The notes: generated by a model from the sequence alone, not told the origin. A DNA stretch of 64,000 nucleotides from Megamonas hypermegale (GCF_900187035.1 NZ_LT906446.1:1736001-1800000), one strand, 5' to 3'; counted from the first letter of the stretch, positions 26,011 through 35,174 are shown. Made by a program: numbers and translations.

Positions 26011-27594
26011 ATGCCTACTTTAAATTGGTTAATTCAAGAAAGCAGTTTAAATAATTTACGCCTCATTACTGGAGAAAATCACATTTTAAAAGAAATTAAA
26101 AGCGTTAACGTTTTAGATAATCCAGATGTTTTAAAATGGTTCAAACAAAATGAATTGATTTTAACCACTGGTTATTGCTTTAAAGATGACCCTATGCTAC
26201 AGCGCCAAATGATAAAGGATATGAGTGATATTGGCTGTACTGCACTGGCAATAAAAACAAAACGCTTTTTTCGTCAAATTCCTGAAGCTATGATTGATGA
26301 AGCCAAGAAACTTGACTTTCCAATCATTGAACTACCGTATTTCTATTCATTTTCAGAAATATCACAGCTGATATTTCAACAGATTTATAAAGAAAAAAAT
26401 ACTCAAGCAGAACATGAACAACGTTTTTTATCCAATTTTATGCAGCAAATATTAAATCATGAACCAATATCTACTTCTTTACAACAAATTGCTCGCTTTT
26501 TTGTTATACCTGTTTTATTAATAGATATAAATTACACTCCAATAGCCAGCGCTTTTCCTTATAAAAATAATGATATAAATGAAGACGATTTACGTTCCCT
26601 AACAGATTTTCTTTCTTTACAAATAATGAAAAACACTGCTGATAGTTTTTGCAAAATAAATGGTCAAAACTACTCACTACAAACTTTTTCACTTTATAAT
26701 CAAGCGGGTTATTTATGCTTTTTGCATAAACAAAATTCCATTTCATTAATACCTACTTCAAAATTTCTTCAAAATATAATTCAACTTTTAACATTTGCTT
26801 GTGTTCAAAATCAAACACTAAGCACCAGTTACAGTAATAATTCAACCTTTTTCTTACATTTTCTCGTTCACCATAAACAAAATAATGTAGAAGAAATAAA
26901 AAAACTATGCTCTTTTTACGGTTTTGATTATCGCAAAGAATGGATTTGCCTAACTATATCCTTGCAAAACATTCCTGAAAAAGCAAAATCATCATTCTTG
27001 CCAAAACTAAACAAGTTTGTAAAAAATACTTCATTAGAATATTGCAGTATTTTTACATGTTTTAATAACAACTTATTTTGCATTTACTTTTTATTTCCAG
27101 CAAATTATCATCGATTGCAAGCATTACATCAAGTGCAAAACTTCGCATTAAATTTACAAACTAATTTTAATGAAATACCAATTTTCATGGGCATCAGTGC
27201 CTGCCATAAAAAAATCACTAATATCAGTCGAGCTTTTAAAGAAAGTCTCAAATCACTTCAACATCAACAACAGATAAATGATTTTAAGCCAGGTTCATAT
27301 TTGCATCAAATACCATTACATTTATTAAATCAATCTTCTTCTAATTTATTAATTCACAACATATTGCAACCACTTTTAGATTTTGACTGCCAAAATGATA
27401 CGAAACTCGTTCATACTTTAAAAGTTTATTTTTCCTGTAATTACAATGCCAGTCAAGCTGCAAAAATTCTTTATTTACATCGCAATACCATGTTAAATAG
27501 ATTAGAAAAGATAAAAGAAATTCTTCAAACTGATTTCAATAATTCAAATGAAAACATTCTCATCTATTTAAGTTTAGCTGCGCTTGAAGTATAA
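26011..27594 (+). CDS. pucR: PucR-family transcriptional regulator of purine/ureide catabolism
   Basis: PucR proteins activate purine and allantoin degradation genes, often with allantoin-pathway metabolites as inducer. The 527-residue protein has the N-terminal PucR domain (LNNLRLITGENHILKEIKSVNVLD ... ELILTTGYCF, about 10-125), a central GGDEF-like/CdaR-type region, and the C-terminal HTH_30 (FSCNYNASQAAKILYLHRNTMLNRLEKI, about 478-505). Its place between ureide genes supports the role. AAGGAG precedes ATG 26011. The stop codon directly abuts the stop of the convergent gene with no gap and no terminator. Confidence 0.92.
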   Translation: MPTLNWLIQESSLNNLRLITGENHILKEIKSVNVLDNPDVLKWFKQNELILTTGYCFKDDPMLQRQMIKDMSDIGCTALAIKTKRFFRQIPEAMIDEAKKLDFPIIELPYFYSFSEISQLIFQQIYKEKNTQAEHEQRFLSNFMQQILNHEPISTSLQQIARFFVIPVLLIDINYTPIASAFPYKNNDINEDDLRSLTDFLSLQIMKNTADSFCKINGQNYSLQTFSLYNQAGYLCFLHKQNSISLIPTSKFLQNIIQLLTFACVQNQTLSTSYSNNSTFFLHFLVHHKQNNVEEIKKLCSFYGFDYRKEWICLTISLQNIPEKAKSSFLPKLNKFVKNTSLEYCSIFTCFNNNLFCIYFLFPANYHRLQALHQVQNFALNLQTNFNEIPIFMGISACHKKITNISRAFKESLKSLQHQQQINDFKPGSYLHQIPLHLLNQSSSNLLIHNILQPLLDFDCQNDTKLVHTLKVYFSCNYNASQAAKILYLHRNTMLNRLEKIKEILQTDFNNSNENILIYLSLAALEV

Positions 27595-28842
27595 TTAAAC
27601 TTCATTTGCCAGTTCAACTAAAACATCAGTCAAAATATTAGCTCCAGCTGCGATATCCGCAAAATCTGTCCATTCATTTGGACTATGACTTATACCATCT
27701 TTACTTGGTACAAAAATCATCGCTACAGGAGCAAATTCTCCTACTAACATGGAATCATGAAATGCACCGCTTATTGTTTTAATATACGATGTATTTTCTT
27801 TTTCACATGCTGCTTCCAATTTTTTTATGATATTTTCATCACATTTCATCGGATAATCATTATTATATTGAGTGATATTCACTACTACATTTCTTTTCTT
27901 AGCAATAGCTTTTATCTCTTCTTTTAATTTTGCAATCAAATCATTTTTATAATCATAATCGCAGTCTCTAATATCGATAGAGGATATAACTTTTCCCGGT
28001 ATTACATTAACTGCATTTGGTATTACCTGTACTCTGCCAATTGTAGTTGTAGTATATTCACTTTGCGAAGTCTTTCCTAATTTTTCTAAAGCTAAAGCTA
28101 TTTCTGCTGTTGCCATGAATGCATCTTGTCTATCTTCCATTGTTGTTCCGCCTGCATGTGATTGCTTGCCAACAACTTCTACATCAAAAACGCTCGGTGC
28201 ACAAATGGTTTTTACTATGCCAATTGGTTTTCCAGCTTTTTCTAAAACACCATTTTGGTCAATATGCAATTCTACAGCTCCATAAACGGAGCCTTTTTTT
28301 ATTGGTACTTTATCAAAATCTTGCACAGGAAATCCAAGTTTTGTAAGCACTTTATACAAAGTATTGCCATCATCATCAACCAATTCTTTAGCCTGTTTTT
28401 CATCAAGCTTGCCCGCCATAGCACGACTGCCTAAACAGCCAAGTTTAAAACGAGTTGGTTCTTCTGATGTGTATACAACAACAATTATATTTCTTTCATG
28501 TTTTAAATTATTTGCCTGAATGAGTCTTACAGCTTCAAGACCTGCAACAACGCCACTCATACCATCAAACATACCAGCATTTAATACTGTATCAATATGT
28601 GAGCCAGTCCAAATAGGTGGCAATTCTGGTCGTGTTCCTTCAAGTACACCAAAAATATTGCCTATAGCATCTTCATGTACTTTCAGATTTAATTTTCGCA
28701 TTTCAGATTTTACATATTCTCTTGCTTTTACTTCTACATCAGTAAATAAAACTCGTGTTGTGCCAAATTCTGGTGTGGAATTAAATGTATTAATTGTTTC
28801 CAACCATGTTTTTATATTTTCTGCATTTGCTTTAATTTCCAT
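27595..28842 (-). CDS. M20 amidohydrolase paralogue (possible ureidoglycolate amidohydrolase)
   Basis: This 415-residue M20 enzyme belongs to the same group as allC: GSHIDTV (His82), FDGMSGV (Asp93), SEEPTRF (Glu127/128), KQSHAGGTTM and GAFHDSM. The usual HIEQG motif is ELHIDQN (His193, Asp195 for Glu, Asn197 for Gly), a clear departure near the active site. Being the last gene of an operon that already lies beside allB, allC and allE, it best fits the missing step, ureidoglycolate to glyoxylate, NH3 and CO2; an N-carbamoyl amino acid hydrolase is the alternative. ATG 28842 has AGGTGA five bases upstream; 28848 and GTG 28851 are possible starts. Confidence 0.82.
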   Translation of the reverse strand: MEIKANAENIKTWLETINTFNSTPEFGTTRVLFTDVEVKAREYVKSEMRKLNLKVHEDAIGNIFGVLEGTRPELPPIWTGSHIDTVLNAGMFDGMSGVVAGLEAVRLIQANNLKHERNIIVVVYTSEEPTRFKLGCLGSRAMAGKLDEKQAKELVDDDGNTLYKVLTKLGFPVQDFDKVPIKKGSVYGAVELHIDQNGVLEKAGKPIGIVKTICAPSVFDVEVVGKQSHAGGTTMEDRQDAFMATAEIALALEKLGKTSQSEYTTTTIGRVQVIPNAVNVIPGKVISSIDIRDCDYDYKNDLIAKLKEEIKAIAKKRNVVVNITQYNNDYPMKCDENIIKKLEAACEKENTSYIKTISGAFHDSMLVGEFAPVAMIFVPSKDGISHSPNEWTDFADIAAGANILTDVLVELANEV

Positions 28843-28854
28843 TTCCATCACCTA

Positions 28855-29796
28855 TTACATAATATTTTGTGGTTTTCCCATCAAATATTTATTGATATTC
28901 GTAAAAGCAATAACAGCTCTTTTTTCCATAGCTTCTTTTGTCGCAAAACCAATATGTGGTGTCAAAACAACATTTGGTGCACTGAGAAGTGGATTATCCA
29001 TTGCAATTGGTGGTTCATTATCAAAAACATCAACGCCAGCACCAGCAATAGTATTATTTTTAAGTGCATCAGCTAATGCTTTAGCATTGACTACAGGTCC
29101 ACGTGCTGTGTTTATAAGCAATGCTGTTGATTTCATTTTTGTGATATTTTCTGCATTAATTAAGTCTTTTGTCTGCTTAGTGAGTGGTACATGTACAGAT
29201 ACTACATCGCAAGTAGATAATAATTCATCTAAGCCTACAAATTTTATGCCATCAATATCTTTAGGTGTACGGCTATAAGCATATACATCACAACCAAATG
29301 CTTTTGCTACATTTGCTACTTTTAAGCCAATAGCACCAGCTCCAATGATGCCGAACTTTTTGCCGCAAAGTTCAAATTGGCTGAGTCCTGCTTTTGTTTT
29401 ACCTGTGCGAACAGCTTCATCTGCTGCAAAAATATTGCGATATAAATCAACAACCATACCAAAAACCAATTCACAAACAGCTTCATTAGCATAACCAGAA
29501 CAATTGCAAACCATGATATTATTTGCTTTGCAATAATCCATATCTACATGGTCTACACCGGTAAATGCAACAGAAAGCATTTTTAATTTAGTGCATTTTT
29601 CCAATACATCTTTTCTCAAAGGCATATTAGCCAACATTACAATATCTGCGTTTTCGGAACGTTTTATTTTTTCTTCATCATCTTGTGGTGCGCTATTGTA
29701 ATACACAAGTTCAATATCTTCTGGTAAAAAATCTTGTTTTAATTTTTCTACAGCTTTTTCATCAATTCCTAATGGTTCAATAATTGCTATCTTCAC
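28855..29796 (-). CDS. NAD-dependent D-2-hydroxyacid dehydrogenase
   Basis: This 313-residue dehydrogenase of the D-isomer-specific 2-hydroxyacid family has the Rossmann motif GIIGAGAIGLKVA (about 138-150), the catalytic Arg in NTARGPVV, the Glu in DVFDNEPP and the His in LTPHIGFAT. GTG 29796 follows GGAGTGG and starts VKIAIIEPLG, like relatives. It is embedded between allantoinase and the second amidohydrolase, so glyoxylate reduction to glycolate, or ureidoglycolate oxidation, is the likely job. AllD, the known ureidoglycolate dehydrogenase, is an unrelated family. Confidence 0.87.
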   Translation of the reverse strand: MKIAIIEPLGIDEKAVEKLKQDFLPEDIELVYYNSAPQDDEEKIKRSENADIVMLANMPLRKDVLEKCTKLKMLSVAFTGVDHVDMDYCKANNIMVCNCSGYANEAVCELVFGMVVDLYRNIFAADEAVRTGKTKAGLSQFELCGKKFGIIGAGAIGLKVANVAKAFGCDVYAYSRTPKDIDGIKFVGLDELLSTCDVVSVHVPLTKQTKDLINAENITKMKSTALLINTARGPVVNAKALADALKNNTIAGAGVDVFDNEPPIAMDNPLLSAPNVVLTPHIGFATKEAMEKRAVIAFTNINKYLMGKPQNIM

Positions 29797-29811
29797 AAAT
29801 ATCCACTCCAA

Positions 29812-31164
29812 TTACTTTAACTTTTTTATAAATTGTCCCAAACATTTATCACTAAAAGATTTTTTATTATAAACTACATTGCCACGAACAATAGTCATCA
29901 CAGGTAAACCCATTCCTGTTAAACCACAAAAAGCAGAAAATTTATTTTTATATTCTAGCTCATCGGCAACTATCTTCCACGGCTTTTTATCATCAACTAC
30001 TGCAAAATCCGCATCAAAACCTTCTTTTATAGCTCCTTTTCTGCCATAAATACCAAATACTTTAGCAGGATTTTGTGCCATTACTTTTGCAACAAGTACA
30101 GGAGAGCATCCTTTTTTATTCACTGCATAATCCCAAAAAGTTTGCAAACTAGTCTGTACGCCACTTAATCCGCCCCATGCACCGAAAACGCCTTTATCAT
30201 TTGTCGCATCTTTTTCAGAAATTTGACAAGGTGAATGGTCAGAACAAATACAATCTAATGTTCCATCTACAACATAATTCCATAAATCATCGGCTGCTTT
30301 TCTAGAACGCAATGGTGGAGAACATTTAAATATAGCTCCTTTATTTATCAAATCATCACCTGTGAATAATAAATAATGTGCACAGGTTTCCGCTGTTATA
30401 TTAATGCCCTTTTCCTTTGCTTCTTTTATGCACTGAGCAACTTTCGGATGAGATACATGGCAAATATGTGCTTTGCCTTCTGTTTTCTGTAAAATTTCAA
30501 TGATATCTTTTACAGCTTTTAATTCAGCTTCTACTGGACGAGCTTTTAAATAATCTTCAGCAGACACTGTACCTTTTTCAATAGCATTTGTTTCATTTTC
30601 TTTTATGTTTTTGTAATCTTCACAATGAAAACCTGCTAATCCATCAAATTCTTTTAAAAGTTCTATTCTTTGACGAATTTCATCTAAAGACAATTCTGTG
30701 TAGTCTTTACCAGGGTCACACATAAAGCATTTAAAAGCTAAAGCTCCAGCTTCATCCATTTTTTTCAATTCATTTTCATTGCCATGTACTAATCCTCCCC
30801 AAAAACCATAATCTACGAAGGATTTATCTTTTAACAATTTTTCTTTACCTAAAAATATATCAGCTGTTGTAACTGCTGGTTTATTTTGCATCGGCATATC
30901 TATAACGGTTGTAACACCGCCTTTAGCAGCCGCTTTACTTCCATGATAAAAATCTTCTCGCCATGTATATCCAGGGTCATTAAAATGTACGTGTTCATCA
31001 ATCACACCTGGAAGCAAATACTTATTATCAATATCTATTACTTCTTTAGCTAATACATCTTTAGAAGTGATAACCTCTATTTTTCCGTCTTTAATGCCTA
31101 CATTTCCTGTTAATATTTCTTTTTCTGTAACAATTTGAGCATTTCTTATCAATAAATCCAGCAT
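29812..31164 (-). CDS. allB: Allantoinase
   Basis: AllB opens the hydantoin ring of allantoin to allantoate in the first pathway step. The 450-residue metal-dependent amidohydrolase has DEHVHFNDPG (His58, His60), a probable carbamylated Lys145 (ALAFKCFM), the metal His residues in LAGFHCEDY and HICHVSHP, and the Asp in CICSDHSPC. WREDFYHGSKAAAKGGVTT is typical of allantoinase over dihydropyrimidinase. AAGGAGT precedes ATG 31164. It lies 11 bp from the upstream binding-protein gene and is in the transporter operon. Confidence 0.93.
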   Translation of the reverse strand: MLDLLIRNAQIVTEKEILTGNVGIKDGKIEVITSKDVLAKEVIDIDNKYLLPGVIDEHVHFNDPGYTWREDFYHGSKAAAKGGVTTVIDMPMQNKPAVTTADIFLGKEKLLKDKSFVDYGFWGGLVHGNENELKKMDEAGALAFKCFMCDPGKDYTELSLDEIRQRIELLKEFDGLAGFHCEDYKNIKENETNAIEKGTVSAEDYLKARPVEAELKAVKDIIEILQKTEGKAHICHVSHPKVAQCIKEAKEKGINITAETCAHYLLFTGDDLINKGAIFKCSPPLRSRKAADDLWNYVVDGTLDCICSDHSPCQISEKDATNDKGVFGAWGGLSGVQTSLQTFWDYAVNKKGCSPVLVAKVMAQNPAKVFGIYGRKGAIKEGFDADFAVVDDKKPWKIVADELEYKNKFSAFCGLTGMGLPVMTIVRGNVVYNKKSFSDKCLGQFIKKLK

Positions 31165-31175
31165 AATACTACTCC

Positions 31176-32210
31176 TTATTTAACAGTGACAAGTGTTTCA
31201 TCTACAGATTTTAAAATACTTGAATCTGCATATTTCCCAAAATCTGGTTTATTTGAAATATTATTTGTTTCCTTCATAAAGTCTGCGATTTCACCACAAG
31301 AATTTACAAATTTATCATCATATACCATTTGATACTGATTTTGACTCATAATTTTCTTTACTTGTGCTGTATCAAGATTTATTTCTTTTGCTATAATTTC
31401 TGCAGCTTCATCAGGATTTTCATTTATAAAATCTGTTGCTTTTTTCAAAGCTCTAAGCATTGCTTTTACCTCTTCTGGATGTTCTTTCAAGAATGTATCT
31501 GATACTTGCATAGTAGTATAGAAATTCATCCAGTTTACATCACCTTGTTTATCACCTAAATAAGACTTCAAACCACTGAATAATAATTTTCCTCCATTAT
31601 TCTGTGCATTGCTTATCCATGGTTCCCAGCAAGCCATTGCATCAATATCACCTTTTTCCAAAGCTGCAATCGCATCACTTGGGCCTAAAGTAACAAATTG
31701 AATTTTATTTATATCAACATTTAATTCATTGCACATATTGCGAATAGCAATCATAACGCCAGCACCCGCTGGTATACCTACTTTTTTGCCTTCTAAATCT
31801 TTACCATTTACGATATTGGCATTTTTTCTAGCAACTACAGCTTGTGTATTACCAATGTTAGCCATTGGAGCTACGATTTTTACACCTACGCCATTAGCTG
31901 CTAAAGCAATATCTGTATACGGTGATTCAAATGAAACCTGTGCTGAACCACCAGATATCAAAGAAGACATATCGCCACCTGATTGTATAAATTTGTTAGT
32001 AACGTTCAATCCTTCTTCTTTAAAATAGCCTTTTTTATCTGCAATAATCTGTTGCGCTGAAATCTGTGGGTCAATTACACCATAAGCTACAATTTCTGTA
32101 GAAGAAGCATCTTTTGATGCTTCTTTGCTTTTATCTTGTCCGCAACCAGCCATTACGCTTGTCAAAGTCATCGCACAAGCGACAACTGCTATCATTTTCT
32201 TCCAATTCAT
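31176..32210 (-). CDS. ABC transporter substrate-binding lipoprotein, NitT/TauT type (second)
   Basis: This 344-residue lipoprotein has a signal peptide ending SVMAGC, with the lipidated Cys in the first 25 residues. The mature part is a NMT1/SsuA-like fold: AYGVIDPQISAQQIIADKKGYFKEEGL, IQSGGDMSSLISGG, GKKVGIPAGAGVMIAIRNM, GDIDAMACWEPW. It is a clear paralogue of the gene just upstream (shared blocks QQIIAxxKGFF, IAIRNMC, DIDAMAxWEPW). ATG 32210 follows AGAGATGG. Having two binding proteins for one permease suggests two related ligands, probably allantoin or other ureides. Confidence 0.9.
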   Translation of the reverse strand: MNWKKMIAVVACAMTLTSVMAGCGQDKSKEASKDASSTEIVAYGVIDPQISAQQIIADKKGYFKEEGLNVTNKFIQSGGDMSSLISGGSAQVSFESPYTDIALAANGVGVKIVAPMANIGNTQAVVARKNANIVNGKDLEGKKVGIPAGAGVMIAIRNMCNELNVDINKIQFVTLGPSDAIAALEKGDIDAMACWEPWISNAQNNGGKLLFSGLKSYLGDKQGDVNWMNFYTTMQVSDTFLKEHPEEVKAMLRALKKATDFINENPDEAAEIIAKEINLDTAQVKKIMSQNQYQMVYDDKFVNSCGEIADFMKETNNISNKPDFGKYADSSILKSVDETLVTVK

Positions 32211-32240
32211 CACAATCCATCTCTTTTCTTATAAGCAAAA

Positions 32241-33287
32241 TTATAATTTCACTTCATCAGGAACTACCTTTTTCAACATCGTTGGGTCTAAATATTCATC
32301 AGTATTTGGTACTGATTTAATATTGCCCATTTCTAACATGAAGTTTGCCATATTATTAGCGCCATCAACAAATTGTTGGTCATACTGCATAGTGTATTTG
32401 TTTTCTTGCATAATACGTAAACATTCTTTTTCATCTATATTAATGCGTTTAGCTATAATCTTAGCTGCATCTTCTGGATGTTCATTAATATAGTTTGTTG
32501 CTTTATCCAAAGCACGCAATAATTTTTCTACTGTTTCTGGGTTTTTATCATAAAAATCTTGAGTTACCTGTAATGTCATATAAAAATCAATCCAATGAAC
32601 ATCGCCTTCTGCTCCTGGTAAATTAGATTTAGTACCACTAAAGAGCAATGTTCCACCATGGTCAATAGCTTTACCAACCCAAGGTTCCCAAGCTGCCATA
32701 GCATCGATATCGCCTCTATCTAAAGCAGCTAATTGGTCAGAAACACCTAAATTTACAAACTGAATTTTATTTACATCTACACCTGTAGCTTTGCACATAT
32801 TTCTAATAGCAATGAGTACACCTGCACCATTAGTCATACCAATTTTTTTGCCTTCTAAATCTTTCGGGCTATTTATTTCAAGACCTTTACGTGCTACTAC
32901 ACTCTGCGTTCCAGCTGCATTAACAAGTGGAGATACAACTTTTACTTTTACACCATTTGCTGTAACAGAAATGTTGTTATACATAGAACCAAAACAAACC
33001 TTTGCATCACCACTGGCAACTAATGAAGCGTTTTCATCTGGTCCAGTCATCAATTTGTTTTCAATATCTAATCCTTCTTCTTTAAAAAAGCCTTTTTCTT
33101 CTGCGATGATTTGCTGACCTGATACCTGTGGGTCTAATTCTCCATATGCAATCAATTTGCCACTAGTAGCATCATTTTGTGCTTTTTCCTGTGTCTTTTC
33201 GCTACCGCATCCACTTAATACACCTAAGCAAAATACAGCACATGTAGCTACTGCTAAAAATTTCTTCCAAAAATTTTTCTTATTCAT
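32241..33287 (-). CDS. ABC transporter substrate-binding lipoprotein, NitT/TauT type (first)
   Basis: This 348-residue lipoprotein has a perfect lipobox (VLSGC). The mature domain matches the sulfonate/nitrate/taurine binding family: YGELDPQVSGQQIIAEEKGFFKEEGL, GPDENASLVASGDAKVCFG, GMTNGAGVLIAIRNMC, GDIDAMAAWEPWVG. ATG 33287 is six bases after GGGGA. It is 20 bp from the permease and 30 bp from the paralogue, so all are in one operon. The tryptophan-rich pocket region resembles those for small polar substrates. Confidence 0.9.
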   Translation of the reverse strand: MNKKNFWKKFLAVATCAVFCLGVLSGCGSEKTQEKAQNDATSGKLIAYGELDPQVSGQQIIAEEKGFFKEEGLDIENKLMTGPDENASLVASGDAKVCFGSMYNNISVTANGVKVKVVSPLVNAAGTQSVVARKGLEINSPKDLEGKKIGMTNGAGVLIAIRNMCKATGVDVNKIQFVNLGVSDQLAALDRGDIDAMAAWEPWVGKAIDHGGTLLFSGTKSNLPGAEGDVHWIDFYMTLQVTQDFYDKNPETVEKLLRALDKATNYINEHPEDAAKIIAKRINIDEKECLRIMQENKYTMQYDQQFVDGANNMANFMLEMGNIKSVPNTDEYLDPTMLKKVVPDEVKL

Positions 33288-33307
33288 GTACATTCCCCAC
33301 TTTCTTG

Positions 33308-34219
33308 TTAATTTTCTACAGCTTTACTCATACCAACTTTTTTCCAACGGAATAATCTTTTTTCTATCAAAGTTAAAATTCCATAGAAGATTGTATATTC
33401 TAAACCAATTAAGGTTGCTGCTAAAAACATATCAGCCATTTTAAACCAGTTCTTAGCATTTACAATAATATAGCCTAAACCTTCAGAAGCACCCATCATT
33501 TCTGCTACAACTAAAGCGGAAAAAGTAAGTGCTAAGCTTATTTTCATACCAGCAAAAATATGTGGCATAGCTGATTTAAAAATAACTTTTGTAAATACTT
33601 GGAATGGCGTTGCACCTAAGCTACGCGCTGAACGAATTAATACTGGGTCAGTATTTTTTATACCATCAATAACGTAAGTGATAAGCGGTACAAATGTAGC
33701 ATAAGCGATTAAAGCAATTTTTGAAGATTCACCTATACCAAACCAAATCAAAAACATCGGTAAAAATGCAAATACTGGAATAGGTCCAACAAGATTTAAG
33801 ATAGGAGTGAATATATTATCAAAATCTCTTTTCGTTGCAATCAATATTCCCAACACAACTGCAATCACTACACCGATTACAAAACCTATTATCATTCGAT
33901 AAAAACTCATGCCTATATGTCCAATCAATGTTCCATCAATAATATAGTCATAAGCCGTTTCAATAACCATTGCAGGAGAAGGTAAAAATACTGGATTAAA
34001 CCATTCATTTAAGCCATTTAAATAACTGATTAACTGCCATAAGCCGAAGAAGAATAATAAAGAAAAAATCTTATAATACGTATTCATCCTAGCTCGATGA
34101 GCTTCCACTATTTTTCGTGGAATAATTTCTTCTTCAAAATCTGGTTCCACTACATACTGTGACTGTACTAAAAAATCATGTACAGATATCTCTTTATTTT
34201 CTAATAGCTGACCATTCAT
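33308..34219 (-). CDS. ABC transporter permease, NitT/TauT type
   Basis: This 303-residue inner-membrane protein has six helices and the BPD_transp_1 coupling motif SARSLGATPFQVFTKVIFKSAMPHI (EAA loop, about 205-230). The sequence LPSPAMVIETAYDYI and FLIWFGIGESSKIALI are typical of SsuC/TauC relatives. ATG 34219 follows AAGGAGGA. An N-terminal cytoplasmic stretch of about 50 residues is longer than in SsuC. Partner ATPase overlaps its 5' side by translational coupling (13 bp gap). Confidence 0.93.
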   Translation of the reverse strand: MNGQLLENKEISVHDFLVQSQYVVEPDFEEEIIPRKIVEAHRARMNTYYKIFSLLFFFGLWQLISYLNGLNEWFNPVFLPSPAMVIETAYDYIIDGTLIGHIGMSFYRMIIGFVIGVVIAVVLGILIATKRDFDNIFTPILNLVGPIPVFAFLPMFLIWFGIGESSKIALIAYATFVPLITYVIDGIKNTDPVLIRSARSLGATPFQVFTKVIFKSAMPHIFAGMKISLALTFSALVVAEMMGASEGLGYIIVNAKNWFKMADMFLAATLIGLEYTIFYGILTLIEKRLFRWKKVGMSKAVEN

Positions 34220-34232
34220 AATACTTCCTCCT

Positions 34233-34997
34233 TTACTCAACAATTACATCCATATTAGAGCCATCTGTTAAACCCTTAGAGAATAAATCAACGTATTCAT
34301 TAAATTCTTTTGAACGAATATCTCTAGGTCTTACTAAATTAATTGGTGTATCCATAGCAATGTGTCCTTGTTTTAACAAAATAACTCTATCTGCTAAATA
34401 AACAGCTTCTGGAACACTATGTGTAATAAAGAAAATTGTCTTCTTACTTATTTGCCAAATACGAATTAATTCTTTACGCATTGTATCCCTTGTCATTGCA
34501 TCAAGAGCGCCAAGAGGTTCATCCATTAATAACACTTGCGGATTATTAACAAGTGCTCTAGCAATTCCTACACGCTGTGCCATACCACCTGATAATTCTG
34601 CTGGATAAGCATTTTCATATCCTTGCAATCCAATCATATCTATATATTGTTTGGCAATTTTTTCTACTTCAGATTTTTTATGTTTCTTTAGTTTTAAACC
34701 GAATTCAATATTTTCTTTTACTGTATACCATGGAAATAAAGCATGCTGTTGGAAAACAACTCCACGTTGTGCTGATGGTCCATTTACATCTACACCATCA
34801 ACAATAATTCTGCCTTTATCTGGTTTTAAATATCCTGCTAATAAATTCAGCATAGTTGATTTACCGCAACCACTTTTTCCCAAAACACAAATAAATTCTC
34901 CTGTTTTTATTTTTAAATTTATATCTTCAAGTATATATTTAGGTTTACCATTAACCTCATCAAAAGATTTATGAATATTTATAAATTCTACACTCAT
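34233..34997 (-). CDS. ABC transporter ATPase, NitT/TauT type
   Basis: This 254-residue ATPase powers the importer. Walker A is [10 protein letters not shown]-loop [11 protein letters not shown], signature [15 protein letters not shown], Walker B VLLMDEP, D-loop LGALD, and switch His in ITHSVPEA. This arrangement is that of the SsuB/TauB/NrtD family. ATG 34997 follows GGGAAAG and matches the family N-terminus ([14 protein letters not shown]). It is the first gene of the operon; a terminator hairpin lies in its leader (35021-35056). Confidence 0.94.
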   Translation of the reverse strand: MSVEFINIHKSFDEVNGKPKYILEDINLKIKTGEFICVLGKSGCGKSTMLNLLAGYLKPDKGRIIVDGVDVNGPSAQRGVVFQQHALFPWYTVKENIEFGLKLKKHKKSEVEKIAKQYIDMIGLQGYENAYPAELSGGMAQRVGIARALVNNPQVLLMDEPLGALDAMTRDTMRKELIRIWQISKKTIFFITHSVPEAVYLADRVILLKQGHIAMDTPINLVRPRDIRSKEFNEYVDLFSKGLTDGSNMDVIVE

Positions 34998-35020
34998 ATA
35001 CTTTCCCTTCCCCAAAACAA

Positions 35021-35056
35021 AAAGGCGCAAAACTCTTTAATAAGTTTTGCGCCTTT
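35021..35056 (-). promoter_or_regulatory. Intrinsic terminator (possible attenuator) in the transport operon leader
   Basis: A perfect 14-bp stem (AAAGGCGCAAAACT/AGTTTTGCGCCTTT, 8-base loop) is followed on the minus strand by TTTTTGTTTT, about 15 bases before the ribosome site of the ABC ATPase gene. Because purL already has its own terminator at 35175, this second one lies inside the new transcription unit. The leader upstream holds TTTCATATGAAA (35062-35073), a perfect palindrome. Confidence 0.7.
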
Positions 35057-35174
35057 GCAAATTTCATATGAAAATGATGTAATTATTATATGATATAACA
35101 AATCTTTCTACAATGTGCATGTAGTTGATATATATTATTTTTCAATATGATATTTGCATAATTCATGATAAAAA

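Noticed and set aside
34997-35170. Purine or guanidine riboswitch ahead of the transport operon
   Set aside because: None of the conserved purine (TATA...GGTTTGGxAGT type), guanidine-I or mini-ykkC (ACGR) elements was found; only a terminator and a palindrome are present.
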